A stretch of DNA of 64,000 nucleotides from assembly GCA_030063045.1 (NCBI GenBank), contig JAQSEB010000021.1:992001-1056000 (forward strand). Reading direction: 5' to 3'. Shown in pieces: positions 33,957 to 46,329 of the stretch. The notes below the pieces were generated by a model. That model saw nothing but the letters and a program-made list of their open reading frames with translations. It had not been told where the DNA came from and ran no database searches. Positions within the stretch are counted from its first letter, which is position 1; each line of letters opens with the position of its first letter. The translations under genes and the position numbers were made by a program. Source of the DNA: Pratylenchus scribneri (taxonomy: Eukaryota; Nematoda; Chromadorea; Rhabditida; Pratylenchidae).

Positions 33957-36900
33957 TCAGCAGGCATTGGCACTCACAACCGAGACGGTCGGTGTTGCAG
34001 AGCTACCGGAGACGACGAATCCAGTGTCCTGTGATGTTGCTCCCACAGCGATATTCACCCAGCCTGGGGTGGAATATTGACCACCGGACTGCGCGTCAGC
34101 ATTCCAAATGCTGTTTATCGTTTGCTATAATTATATAAGAAAAATAATAGTAAATTGGCAGTGATTAACGGTGCTTCGAAATTTTCGGGCTTAAAACCAG
34201 AATTTTCCGCCTTAAAACCAGGAATTTTCCAGCTTAAAACCAGAGGAATTTTCCGGCATAAAACCAAAATTTTCCGGACCCAATTTGAAATTTTCTGGTC
34301 CCTTTTTACAAAATTCAGTCAATTTTTTTTGCAAATTAGAATTTTTCACACTAAATTATTAGATACAAATATAAAAAAATAAATCGAATAAAATATAATT
34401 TATCAAATGCTTTACGGGCTAATAAAAGTAAAATATTCAAAATAATAACTACACTAATAATTAAATTTGACGTTTCTAGAGGCTATTTTAATTAAAAAGA
34501 AAAAAAACACAAAATATTAATTCAAAATTTGCAATCAATACTATTAAAATATTGTTGGTTCACTGATTGGGGTATGATTATTTGTTCCTATTATTAGCCT
34601 TTAAGGAAATTATATTTTATCCGAAATTTTGTCTAATGGAGATCGCCAAGACGCCTCGGTCGGGAACTCGATTTCGGGATTCTCCAAAAATTCCCTAACC
34701 CGAGTTGGTCAGGAAAATTCTAAAATTTCTTCTGTCGGGAAACGGTTCGGGATTCCCCATTCTCGAGTCGGGTTCCCGAATTTTCCCGAACGGGATCCCG
34801 TCCGATCTCTTAATTTTGCTTTTGGATTGAATAATTCGAATTTACAAAAAATGTAAAATTTTGGAAAAATTAGCCGGAAAAATTTTGAAATGGGTCCGGT
34901 AAAAGACATGTAACCAAATGAAAAAATAAGATGATACCCCTGAAGCAAGCGACAATTTGAACACCACTCTGCAAAGTGGCTTTGAGCCAGTGTTGTTGAT
35001 GACCACACGGAATTGGCCACCGCCATTCCAAGTGGAAGCCACCACGACTGAAGCAGTGGCACTGGCTGAACCACCACCACCGCCACCGCCGCCACCGCCC
35101 GATGGTTGTTTTGTCGTTGCCTTGGTAGTGGCAGGATTCGGGTTGGGATTAGGGTTGGGATTGGGGTTGGGATTTGGAGGTTGATTGGTGTTGGACGAAA
35201 CGAATGTTGTCACACTTTGTGCCTCCAAATTGAAAGTGAACGATCCACCGGAAACACTCACAGTTGCCTCAGTTGAAATTCTCTTATTGTTGGATGTGAC
35301 AAATGGAGTGAAGGAAGAGGGCACTGAGCCACCGCTGATCGAAAATTGTTGACTGGTCCAACCGCCCATGTTTAAGGCAACAATGACCACCTGAGAATTG
35401 GGCAAAAATTGTTTTTTTTTTGTACTGATTCTTTGCTTAATAATAATTGTTTTTTATTTTTAAATTCGTTTTTTTCTTTCGTAAGAACATTTTTTGCATG
35501 TTTTAGCTTTTAGATATATCACTTTTCCCATTTTCCAATTTAAAAAGCAGAAAAAGTATTTTAAAAAATTACAAAGCAAAAAATAGGCTTGTATAAATAA
35601 AAATTATATTCGAAAAAACAATTAATATTCCATTGGAAGAAAAAGACCAAATTTTATATGTATGTCAAAAAAAAGCCCGATGAATAAACTTTTAGTCCTT
35701 CATAATTTTTGTGCTGAAGTTATTTGGAAAAGTGGGCCTTAACTCACCCAGTGGCCAATGAATGTTAAAGGGAATATAGGGGTAAACAATTTTAAATTAT
35801 TCTTTATTAAATGTACGGAAAATGTGATAAAATTAATGTGAAGGTTAAAAAATCTACTGGAGAGAAAGGGGACTTTTAGCCGATATTAGAGGACCCGACA
35901 CTTGCGGAAGAAACGGTCTGGTGTCGATGGTGTTAAATTTTTTCTGGCAATGTTTATAGCATTTTATTAGGCATAAAATTAGATACTAAATGATATTAAA
36001 AGCAATGACCAATGTTGAATATTCACCGAGTTATGGCCAAAAAACCGCAAGAAACACAATTTTAATTAAACCAACGATTTTTTGGCCATAACTCGGTGAA
36101 TATTCAACATTGGTCAATGCTTTTGATATCATTTTATAGCTAATTTTATGTCTAATAAAATGTTATAAAAACACAATAGCTTTACAACCATCGGCACCAT
36201 AGCATTTTTTGTCCGCAAATGTTGGGTCCGCAAATGTCGTAATACGAAAGAGGGAGGGCGTGGGGGGGGGGCTTAAAAAGGCAGATTGGGCAATATTTAA
36301 TTGATAGGGTAACTGGCGGAACGGTAAGGCAAAAAGTGGGAGCACAGTAGGAAAATAGAAAAGGCCTTTAGGCATTGATAAAAAAATTGATTAAATAAGT
36401 ACGATATTTTAATAAACCTATAATATAATTGTATTTTTAGCGTCATTTATGACAAAATAAATCTAAATAATCCAACCCATTTAATATGCGAACCTGATTT
36501 TCACTCTTGTATGCGCTCACAAACACATTGCTGCTCGGATTTGGAGTTACGTCGATGCGAACCGAATTGGGTCGCACAAATTTGGCCCATTGGCCAAGCA
36601 CATAGCCCAGGATGGTTGGATTGCCGTTGGCATCAATTGGCCCAATACTTCGGTCCTGGTCGTTCGGATTCGCATATAAAACGGGGAAATTTTTTATATT
36701 ATTAGTTTTACCGTATTTATATTTAAGGAAATTTTTACCCCATTTTTTAAATTTTTATTTTTCCATTCTTTATTTTTTAACTCTAAAAGTATTTTTGATT
36801 TCTAATAAATCAGAAATTGGTTTTAGACCCAAAAAATCTTATACCAATTTGTAGATCTCATCGAGACGCATCGAATGGTATATAAAATGTTAGGTTTTGG

Positions 36901-39900
36901 CCTAAAATTAAAGTGTTTAAAATCAAAAACTGGAAATATTGTTTAAACGGTTTAACAGGTTCAGTTTTGTTTTAAATAAGAAATGTAAATGTCAATAATT
37001 CGCGTCTCGATGTTATCAATAAATTGGTAATATCTAAAACCGATTTTTTATTAATCAGAAGTCAATTAAAAATTACTTTTGGGGTAATAAAAATAAGAAA
37101 TATGGTATTGTATCAAAATATTTGGTACTTGTGAATTATCCCGGTACAGATTTTTAAAGTCTACAAGGGAAAGGTTACAGTTACCCCCATGGGTCATCCG
37201 GTATAGAATCAGGGTTTTTAGGAGATAGATTATCATTTCACATAACCGCAACCCTAATCCTAATCATCCATGAAGGAACCCTTCATTTAGAAAACATCTG
37301 TTCCGGGATAATTAACAAGTACCAAATATTTTATCGTTTTATTTAAATGAATTTATTTAATGCCAAAATAAGCTAATTTGCCATTTTTCCCTATATATTT
37401 GGCACATTTTTGAGTACCTTTTTCCCATAATTTTGACATTTTTAAATACCTTTGAACCACCATGTCAAATAGGCATTATATTCGGCCATCGTCATTGCAT
37501 CATGGATTTCCTTGGCCGTTTGCATGCACATTTGCCAACTGTCCCCATCAAGGTAGTGCTCGGTCATCCAAACATCTTTGCCTTTTTGCTTTGCCAAAGC
37601 ATAGTTGCCTAGGCCTCCGCCATAGATGTGCCCGCCAATTATGGACACTTTGGATGCAGCTGTGGCGTCATTCTTAAAAATTGTTTTGGATTTTTAAACA
37701 TTATTTACTCTTTAATTTCCCACTCTCTAATAAATTTTTCCCTAAGGGCAATTTTTAGTTAACATTTCTCTCATGAAGATTTATAAATTAATGAAAAGGC
37801 TAGCCGCCTTTTGCAGACCAGCCACTTGTGGATGGTGGTAAAGCTGCTGTGGCATTATTTATAGCATTTTATTAGGCATAAAATTAGCTAAAAATGACAT
37901 CAAAAGATTCGGTCAATGTTGAATATTCACCGAGTTATGGCCAAAAAACCGTTGGTTTAATTAAAATTGTGTTTTTGGCTTTTTTTTTTGGCCATAATTC
38001 AGTGAATATTCAATATTGGCCAATGCTTTTGATGTCATTTTGTAGAAATTTTCTGCCTAATAAAATGCCATAAACAATTCCACAGAATACCACTATCCAG
38101 AAGGCAATGAAAAAAAGTCATTGGCAGGAGGAGGAAGATATGATAATTTATTTATCGCTTTTAAAAGAAAGAATTTGAATAAACTTATAGATTTCTGCTT
38201 TGTTTGCAAAAAAGACGCAAAAGATAAAACTGGATTTCAATAGAGCCGGTAATCCCTTGATAGAATTAACCTAAACAAAACTAAGATATCTCCTCTTTTG
38301 TTCTTGCCAAGATCATGTCCAAGGCCTCGGTAACGATAGTTTTGGTACCAGAATATTTCGTGTTTCGTCCGTAAGTGGCGAATCCTCAAAAGGCGTAATA
38401 CGAATGAAAAAAGTATTGGAGATGGTTTTTGAATTTTTTTTTTTTTGATTTTTTTTCGATATTTTATGAAAATTTAAAATTTTAAAAATTTTTATAAACC
38501 TATTTCAAAAATCTACCAAAACTGAAAACGAAAATTTCGAGCAAAAAATCGACCAAAAATTGAATTTTAAAATATTTTTTTCCCGGAAGAGACCGTATGT
38601 TTCAACGATAATTTTTGATAATGCTTACTCACCAAGATAGCATCCGTAATATCTTTTCTGAACTGAAAAGATTCGGCCGCCATCAACTTGGTGCCACTTA
38701 TCCTGGAGCCTTGACTTCTCAAAAAGTCCACCATTTGTTGCGGTGTCCATTCCATCGATTCATAGGTCACGTGAATGTCCGGCTCATTCTGCACCGAAAT
38801 GGCATAGAGCTGAACGCCGTTGCTTTGCAAATGCTGGACGAAACTCTGCAGATAGTCGGCATATGCTTGGTATTGGTCAGGCCGCAGTGAGCCGCCCACA
38901 ACATTGTTATTTGTCTTCATCGATGCGGGCGCTGTCCATGGCGAAGCCATCACCTTGGCGCCGCGGGCCACCGCCTTTTTGGCATTGGCTGTCTCTTCGG
39001 CCCAATTTTTGCCGGGGTCAATGCGCAGTCGGATGATGGACAGACCAATTTGATTGTTATTCCCATTGCCGAATCTATGGTTCGGGAAAATGTAGTCAAA
39101 AATTTGACCTTTCTCATTAATTTTGTTGTTCACATTTTTTAAAAATTTTTATTCATTTTCAAAGAAAATTTTTATTAGGCAAAATTATATTTTATAATTT
39201 TTTTTTATTTATTCTACTAATTTTAACTTATTTTTAAAAATGCTTACTTTCTAAACTGAATTTTTTAACCAATGAATATATTTTTTTTATTTATTTTTAT
39301 TAATGAATTTTAATAATAGGACCTGAATTTATTTGACCCTAAATCCTGAAATAATGATACAAATATTGATAAAAAAAAATCGCAAAATATTGATGAAAAT
39401 TTTAAAAAAAAAATTATATTTTCAAAAATTTCAAAAAATTTATTTTTTTTTTCAAAAAATAGTAAATTTTTGTAAAATTTTTCAATTCTTAAAATATTGA
39501 TGAAAATAGCCAATCTTAAAATATTGATGAAAATAGCCAAAAATGCCGACCAAAAATGTATAAATATTATTTGACCAAAAAAGGACAAAATATTTACGAA
39601 TTTTGACATAAAAGTGCAGAAAATCAATAAAAGCATTAATAAAAACACATATTTTTGGTCGATTCAAGCTATTTTAAATTAGCGGACAACATTTTAAAAT
39701 CCGTACTCTATTGATTATAATTTATAATAAATGCATACAGCGAATTCATTGCATTATCATTGACGGCCCCCTGCCATGCACTGGACGCACCAAAGCCTTG
39801 AATTGTTTGACGGATTCCGGCCAAATTGACGGATGCTGTGGCTCCGTCAATTCCATTGAAATGGGCAGCAGTGAATAAGAAGAGAATTAATATTGGAATT

Positions 39901-39908
39901 TGTGACAT
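33957..39908 (-). CDS. Secreted GH30 xylanase with C-terminal CBM2 (544 aa)
   Basis: Predicted to cut xylan in plant cell walls after secretion; GH30 xylanases were acquired from bacteria by plant-parasitic nematodes. Exons: 39908-39739, 39074-38633, 37672-37450, about 36672-36494, 35390-34938, 34124-33957. Signal peptide MSQIPILILFLFTAAHFNGI, then the GH30 fold (IQGFGASSAWQG, GLSIIRLRIDP, VMASPWTAPASMK). The acid/base is Glu154 in VQNEPD and the nucleophile Glu242 in WMTEHYLDG. A linker of Pro-Asn repeats and poly-Gly leads to a cellulose-binding CBM2 of about 100 residues (STWNGGGQFRVVINNTGSKP, SIWNADAQSGGQYSTPGW, stop after NAC). The WWYIRR motif of GH30 subfamily 8 is replaced by WWFK followed by an uncertain splice. 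Exon 4 has no AG acceptor upstream. Introns hold FB-E twice and FB-A once. Confidence 0.95.
34180..34280. repeat. Short tandem repeat in xylanase intron 5
   Basis: About four copies of a 21-26 bp unit AATTTTCCGGCTTAAAACCAG. A separate CGGGATTC/CGGGAAT-rich MITE-like stretch lies at about 34640-34820 in the same intron. Confidence 0.75.
35925..36185. repeat. Foldback element, family FB-E (copy 1)
   Basis: TTTATAGCATTTTATTAGGC faces TCTAATAAAATGTTATAAA. The inner arms ACCGAGTTATGGCCAAAAAA and its facing copy pair over about 60 bp. It lies in xylanase intron 4. Confidence 0.85.
36785..37085. repeat. Foldback element, family FB-A
   Basis: TGATTTCTAATAAATCAG faces TTATTAATCAGAAGTCA, with facing GATCTCATCGAGACGC-type cores. 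It lies in xylanase intron 3, about 110 bp upstream (in transcript sense) of the exon that lacks an AG acceptor. Confidence 0.82.
37835..38115. repeat. Foldback element, family FB-E (copy 2)
   Basis: CTGTGGCATTATTTATAGC faces GCCATAAACAATTCCACAG, with inner ACCGAGTTATGGCCAAAAAA. It lies in xylanase intron 2. Confidence 0.87.
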
Positions 39909-41510
39909 TTTTCGATGTTAAAAAATGTGAAATAAAATGAATTGTTCCGAATGGGATTTTAATTGATTTAAATAGGCAACTATAAAACAAATAAGTAAAT
40001 GGTCATAATGGATTTTGGATAGGTCCCATAATATGTTAGAATAGCAGATAATCAAATAGATGTCAAAATTCAGAGGAATGAGTGCAAAAGATCGGTCGAA
40101 ACTTTAAATTTCAACCTATTGAAGAAAATAGGGAATTAAAAAGTGTGGAATATTCCGGAAAAATGGGAATAATAATTTAATTTTCGATTGAAAATCAGGC
40201 GGAATTTAGGCACATTTCCTCTTGTGGAAATGCACTAATGAAATTAAGGAAGAAAAATGCCCAAAAGCTGTACAAATATAAAATTGAAATTTTTAAAATG
40301 AAATATGGTTAATTAATGATTTAAATCTATTCCACCAAAAAATCTGAATGCCCCATATGACAGTTGAATAAATAGGGAAATTAAATGTGCCCAATTGCAC
40401 TTTTATACAAATTTTAGAATCAAAAGTTTTGCCCGCGACCGAGAAAAGCCAAAATCCGACAGCAGTCAGTTGCGATTATTTTCAGTCTGGTCTTTAATTT
40501 ACCGTAGGTGTGCGTTAGGAAATAAAACCGCAAATTAAAGAGTGATTTTCGGAAATGTAAAATTGTTGAAAATTTGAATAAATTAAAAATTTTTCATTCT
40601 GATAATTGTTTGATTATGGCCAATCATTACCATCGCTGGGAAAATTCATGCATCGTCATTCGTCAAGGAATGGTGTCTGGTGTACCAGGTACACCATGGA
40701 TGGGTTCGATTGCCCAAAATAAAAAATCGAAAAACGAAATTTCGGAGGGTCAAAAAATTTTTCGAAACCGAAAATTGAAATTTCGGAGGGTCAAAAAATT
40801 TTCGAAACCGAAAAACGAAATTTCGGAGGGTCAAAAAAATTTTTCGAAACCGAAAAACGAAATTTCGGAGGGTCAAAAAATTTTTCGAAATCTAAAAACG
40901 AAATTTCGGAAGGTCAAAAAAATTTTCGAAACCGAAAAACGAAATTTCGGAGGGTCAAAAAAATTTTCGAAATCTAAAAACGAAATTTCGGAGGGTTTAT
41001 TTGATACTTCAAATATAATAAAATTTAATCACATAAATATAAATAAAAATTATTTTATATATTCAATATTCAACAACGTTCCTTGGTATGAATTTAACGA
41101 TTATTATTGTTGTTGAAACTCCGATTTATTGATCGAATTGTTGTTGACTGCAATATTTGATGAATTCCCCTTCTGAATGAATTACCGTAAAACTTCTATT
41201 AATAAATCTGCTCCATTAAAAAAGTATTCTTTGAAAAGTATAAAATTAGTTCAATAACTAATCAATTAGGTCTCTAAATATTTAATAATGAAATTTCGGC
41301 ATTTTAAATTTTTTTTATAAATTTCTATATTTAACAATTTAACTATCAGAGAAAAATTTACTGTACTATCAAAAAATTTTATTATCTCATCGAATTGAAA
41401 TTTTTTCTAAAATAAAAATGACCAAAATTCAAGTGAATTTCCCACTAAAAAATAAGAGAGAAGAGACACGTAGAAAACGAAGCAGCAGCAGATCTTTTTT
41501 AATAGAAGTT
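39909..41510. other. Region upstream of the xylanase
   Basis: This must contain the xylanase promoter; no specific motif is recognised. A tandem array at about 40730-41000 repeats a roughly 43-bp unit with CGAAATTTCGGAGGGTCAAA, about six copies, next to the palindrome GGTGTACCAGGTACACC at about 40679. The open frames over the array are low-complexity and not taken as genes. Confidence 0.6.
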
Positions 41511-44460
41511 TTACGGTATTTGTTGTATTTGATTTGGAGAATTCTGTTGCGTCACTGAGATGGAAGATTTTTTGCTGAATAAAAATAGCCATGTATAGAA
41601 GAGGCCGCATACAGTCATCTCCATGACAATCATCATCAAATACATTTCACCAATATAGAAGCTCAAACTTTTTACCATTAACTATAGAAATTTAATTTTT
41701 TTTTATTAAATTTATATTTTTTAAATTACTGTTTTTTAAAGTTATTTTAAATCACTAATTTATTTTATTTTTAATTTATAATTTTATCTTAAATTATTTA
41801 TTTTATTATTAAATCTAAAATTTATTTTAAATTATTTATTTTATTACTTATCCGTGTCCTCTTTTTTTGTTAAGAAGGTAAAAAGTGAAGGGCCCCCCTC
41901 CTCTCTATGGATCATCATCATCAATTAAAGCCATTAAGGGGGTTACCTTATATGATACCCATCTCTGAATGACCCTAACACCTAATCCTGACAAGTGACA
42001 ACCCCATAAGGGTGGTAACTGGTAACCTTCACTTTTCTCTAGTTGACTCAAAAAGAAAACCCAAACTGGAAATGTACCATTCATTTTTTATTTATTTATT
42101 ATTTAGTTTTTAATTCAAATTTATTTTTATTTACATTTTTTATTTTACCTGTTTCCAGATGAGATTTATTTGCGATGGTATTAAATTGAAAAATATTTCT
42201 GAATAAATTGTAAATTTCACAGCTCGATTTTTCTGAAATTTTAAAAATAACAATAATATTTATTAAATTAAATTTTGCTTACGATTTTTTTCTTATCCAA
42301 TCCTCTGAGCCAATAGATGAAGAGAATGCTGCTTACCAAATTCGCATAGCCAATGCTTATTTTCATCGCATTTTGAGGAATATAATTAAAAATTGGTGTT
42401 ATTTGGACGGCCAACGGTGGAAACCCCGTTTTAACTGCTGTAGGAAAGAAAAAATTTTACAAAAATTCTCTTTAAAAAATAATTTAATTAATTTATATGC
42501 CTTTTTTGGCAAATAATTATGGTCCCAAAAAATTTCTTTTGAAAATTAGCTTCTGAGGGTTTTCGGGGTAATAGATCATGAATCTGAAATCTATTTTGCT
42601 ATATCTTGCCATCTTGGTAAGATAATTCCAATTTTTATTGTGAAAAAGCAAAGAAACCAAGGCAATTTTGATGAAAATTTTTTACATGGGTCATAAAACT
42701 TGCTTAAACTTGAGTATTTTCTAAAAGTAGTAACATTCGATTCGGCACGATGAGTTATGTCGATTGAGCTATAATATTGACATGTAAATGTTTTTACCAA
42801 AATTGCCCTTGGCCCCACTTTGCTTTTTTCTTGGTAAAGGTCGACATTTTTATCACAATGGCAAAATATAGCAAGAAGGACGTCATATTTGTGTCTACGA
42901 CACGAAAAGAGCCATAAATTAATTTATTTTAGAAAAAAAAACAAAAAAATTCAAAACATTTTTTTGCGACCACAATTCTTTACAATTGCCACTTTTTTTT
43001 AAAAAATATCGAAATTAAGGGAAATTACGAAATAAATTTAATTTATTGAATAAAATACCTTTTTCCCGATCAAGGAAAGGCAACTCCGCCAGAAAAAATC
43101 CAAAACTTATGCAGTACAAACAAATGGACATGGCCAAAGCAATCGAAAAGGAATATTTCCGAATTTTATACACAGTAAATTTCAGCACAAAAATGCGCTC
43201 CACAGTGAGAAAAAATGTGAAAAAGGAGCCAACACTCAAATTGTAGACAGCGTGAATGGAAGCAATGAAGAAAAGGATGGTGACATTCCGGACAGCATAT
43301 TCGATTGGAAAGAAAACCTATCAGAATATGTGTACATTATGTTTATTTTAACTTAAAACACTACCCGGTAATTCTCTCATTTTTACATAATTAGAAAAAA
43401 TTATTTATTTTTTTGGTACATTATCCTTTATGTCAGTCCCTTTGTAATTTTTTAATAAAGAACATTTTCAAGGGTAATTTTCAACGCTAGTCATGAATCT
43501 GACATTTATTTTTCGATAACATTTGACTCATGTGAGATAAATGTATATGAAATTAAAAAGTGAAGCCTCTCCCCTCGAAAGATTAAAATCGAAACTTGCC
43601 AAAAATTAGAGCTAAATCGATTTGTCTTAGCTAATATCATTAATCTACCATTTGTTTCATACACAGATGAGTTTGGCCCGGCTCGACTAGCCTGAACCTG
43701 AAGCATATGGTATTTGATTAAAATTGGTAAATTCGATGATGAACTAAAAATTTTGCCACTAAATTTTTTTTTCCAATTTTTCTTTGTTTAAATAATTTTT
43801 AACTTGAAAATTTTCAAAATTGTTCACTTTGAGAATTTTTTTAAATTTTAGAGAAAAAATATAAAAACTAAAACCAAGTCCGGGCCAGCCCGAATTGGGC
43901 CGGATTACGGTATGTGCAGGGCCGGGCTGTCAAAATTCGGCCCGAAAGTCAACTCTGCATATAAAACTCAAAAATAAAAATGGCCATTTTTAAATATGTA
44001 AATATTAAATATGGCTAAGTTTAGGGTATATGGTCAAGGTTAGGCTAGAATTAGGACTAGGACTCGGAACATAGTCATCTTAAAAAATTTATGGCCAAAA
44101 ATGAACCCCCAAAAATGGAAAACGTAAAACGCATTGCGATCAACCATTTGCCACCATCCCATGATATCATGAGAATGAGATTAAGACCATTTTGCTAACC
44201 TTTTGTATGGATGCAGGCAACGCACTGAGTGTGCACACAAAATGTAACGCCAAAAACAGACGCATAATTGATCCCATGCGTACAGTTTTTGGCCGAAAGA
44301 AAGTAAAACATAAAAGGTTACCCAGCAAAAGTAAAGTTAAGCATTGACAACAAAAAACAATAATATTTTGCCAAATTTTTATTCTTGTCAATTGTTCATC
44401 CGTGAAGAATTGGAATGGCAATGATGATGACATTTCTTTATTTTTTCTCCTTTTTGGCAA
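41511..44460 (-). CDS. 7TM chemoreceptor-like GPCR B (309 aa)
   Basis: Five exons keep frame: 44460-44200, 43317-43059, 42437-42283, 42232-42149, 41681-41511. A later Met (MSSSLPFQFF, 44430) could be the true start. Hydrophobic segments include IIVFCCQCLTLLLLGNLLCF (TM1), LFLALHFVCTLSALPASI (TM2), YNLSVGSFFTFFLTVERIFV (TM3 with the ER motif), ALAMSICLYCISFGFFLAEL (TM4), YANLVSSILFIYWL (TM5), FTIYSEIFFNLI (TM6) and MIVMEMTVCGLFYTWLFLF (TM7). Exon layout and the FKxxxxKxR-type loop after ER match receptor A. Exons 2-5 exist again in inverted orientation at 44568-46220. Probable plasma-membrane chemoreceptor; the ligand is unknown. Confidence 0.8.
41865..42070. repeat. Foldback element, family FB-D
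   Basis: AAAAAGTGAAGGGCCCCCCT faces GGTAACCTTCACTTTTCTC, with ATCATCATCAATTAAAGCC and CCTAATCCTGAC inside. It lies in receptor B intron 4. Confidence 0.8.
42500..42990. repeat. Foldback element, family FB-F
   Basis: GGTCCCAAAAAATTTCTTTT faces AAACATTTTTTTGCGACCAC. The centre has CGATTCGGCACGATGAGTTA. It lies in receptor B intron 2; the twin copy at 44880-45385 is part of the inverted duplication. Confidence 0.8.
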
Positions 44461-44567
44461 TCGTAAAGAATCTGTAATTTATCGACATTTTGATATACAA
44501 ATTCTAGTGAGATTTGTAGAGCTATAGGGAACTTAGAAAATGAAATAAAAAATTTTTTTGCTGATAG

Positions 44568-46220
44568 GTTTTCTTTCCAATCGAATATGCTGTCCGGAAT
44601 GTCACCATCCTTTTCTTCATTTCCTCCATTCACGCCGTCTACAATTTGAGTGTTGGCTCCTTTTTCACATTTTTTCTCACTGTGGAGCGCATTTTTGTGC
44701 TGAAATTTACCGTGTATAAAATTCGGAAATTTTCCTTTTCGATTGCTTTGGCCATGTCAATTTGTTTGTACTGCATAAGTTTTGGATTTTTTCTGGTGGA
44801 ATTGCCTTTCCTTGATCGGGAAAAAGGTATTTTATTCAATTAATCAAATTTCTTTTCATAAATTCCCTTAATTTCGATATTTTTTTTAAAAAAAGTGGCA
44901 ATTGTAAAGAATTGTAGTCGCAAAAAATTTTTTTGAATTTTTTGTTTTTTTCTAAAATTAGTTTATGGCTATTTTCGTGTCGTAGACACAAATATGACAT
45001 CCTTCTTGCTATATTTTGCCATTGTGATAAAATGTCGACCGTTACCAAGAAAAAAGCAAAGTGATACCAATGGCAATTTTAGTAAAAACATTTACATGTC
45101 AATATTATAGCTGAATCGACATAACTCATCGTGCCGAATCGAATGTTACTACTTTTAGAAAATACTCAAATTTAAGCAAGTTTTATGATCCATGTAAAAA
45201 AAATTTCATCAAAATTGCCTTGGTTTCTTTGCTTTTTCACAATAAAAATTGGAATTATCTTAACAAGACGGCAAGATATAGTAAAATAGATTTGAGATTC
45301 ATGATCTATTACCCCGAAAACCCTCAGAAGCTAATTTTCAAAAGAAATTTTTTGGGACCATAATTATTTGCCAAAAAAGGCATATAAATTAATTAAATTA
45401 TTTTTAAAGAAAATTTTTGTAAATTTTTCATTTCTACAGCAATTAAAACGGGGTTTCCACCTTTGGCAGTGCAAATAACCCCAATTTTTAATTATATTCC
45501 TCAAAATGCGATGAAAATAAGCATTGGCTATGCGAATTTGGTTAGCAGCATCCTCTTCATCTATTGGCTCAGAGGATTGGATAAGAAAAAAATTGTGAGC
45601 ACAAAATTTTTAATAAATAATTATTATTAATATTTTTAAAATCAGAAAAATCGAGCTGTGAAATTTACAATTTATTCAGAAATATTTTTCAATTTAATTC
45701 CATCGCAAATAAATCTCATCTGGAAACAGGTAAAAATATATACCTAAAAGAGAGAAATATGAAATAATAGATTAATTTAAAAATAAATTTTATTTATAGT
45801 GAAAAATTATAAATTTATAGCAAAAATAATTGAATTAATAATTAATTAAAAAATAAATTGAAAAAGTCAAAGGAAAAATCCCGAAAAAAGTCAAAGAGAT
45901 GTAAAATAAATTTTAGATTTAATAATAAAATAAAAAATTAAGATAAATTTTACATTAAAAATAATAAATTCGAGATTTAAAAAATTAAAAACAGTAATTT
46001 AAAAAATATAAATTTAATAAAAAAAAATTAATTATATGTATTTCTATAGTTAATGGTAAAAAGTTTGAGCTTCTATATTGGTGAAATGTATTTGATGATG
46101 ATTGTCATGGAGATGACTGTATGCGGCCTCTTCTATACATGGCTATTTTTATTCAGCAAAAAATCTTCCATCTCAGTGACGCAACAGAATTCTCCAAATC
46201 AAATACAACAAATACCGTAA
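44568..46220 (+). pseudogene. Receptor C: inverted copy of receptor B lacking exon 1
   Basis: Four exons, 44568-44826, 45440-45594, 45646-45729 and 46050-46220, have exactly the lengths of receptor B exons 2-5 (259, 155, 84, 171), with all splice sites intact. Only about four amino-acid differences were counted (for example FFISSIHA versus FFIASIHA, RKFSFS versus RKYSFS). No exon 1 or start codon precedes 44568: the sequence there diverges at the shared CTGATAG just before the exon, and the next coding sequence is exon 1 of receptor B on the other strand. It is therefore probably not expressed as a full receptor. The reading frames are undamaged, which implies a recent duplication. Confidence 0.8.
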
Positions 46221-46329
46221 AACTTCTATTAAAAAAAGCATTTGCTACCAGTGTTGTAAAAATTTCAAAGTCTCGTCTCTCGTCTCGTCTTTTCGTCTTG
46301 ACCTTTTTGCCACCTCGTTTCTCGTCTCG

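Noticed and set aside
34842..35184. Proline- and glycine-rich frames on the plus strand
   Set aside because: Antisense shadows of the Pro-Asn/Gly linker of the xylanase.
38615..39036. Plus-strand frames of 91 and 97 residues
   Set aside because: Antisense to the catalytic exon 2 of the xylanase, whose conserved motifs fix the real strand.
40574..41116. Lys/Arg-rich frame of 180 residues
   Set aside because: Driven by a roughly 43-bp tandem repeat; no splice or domain evidence.
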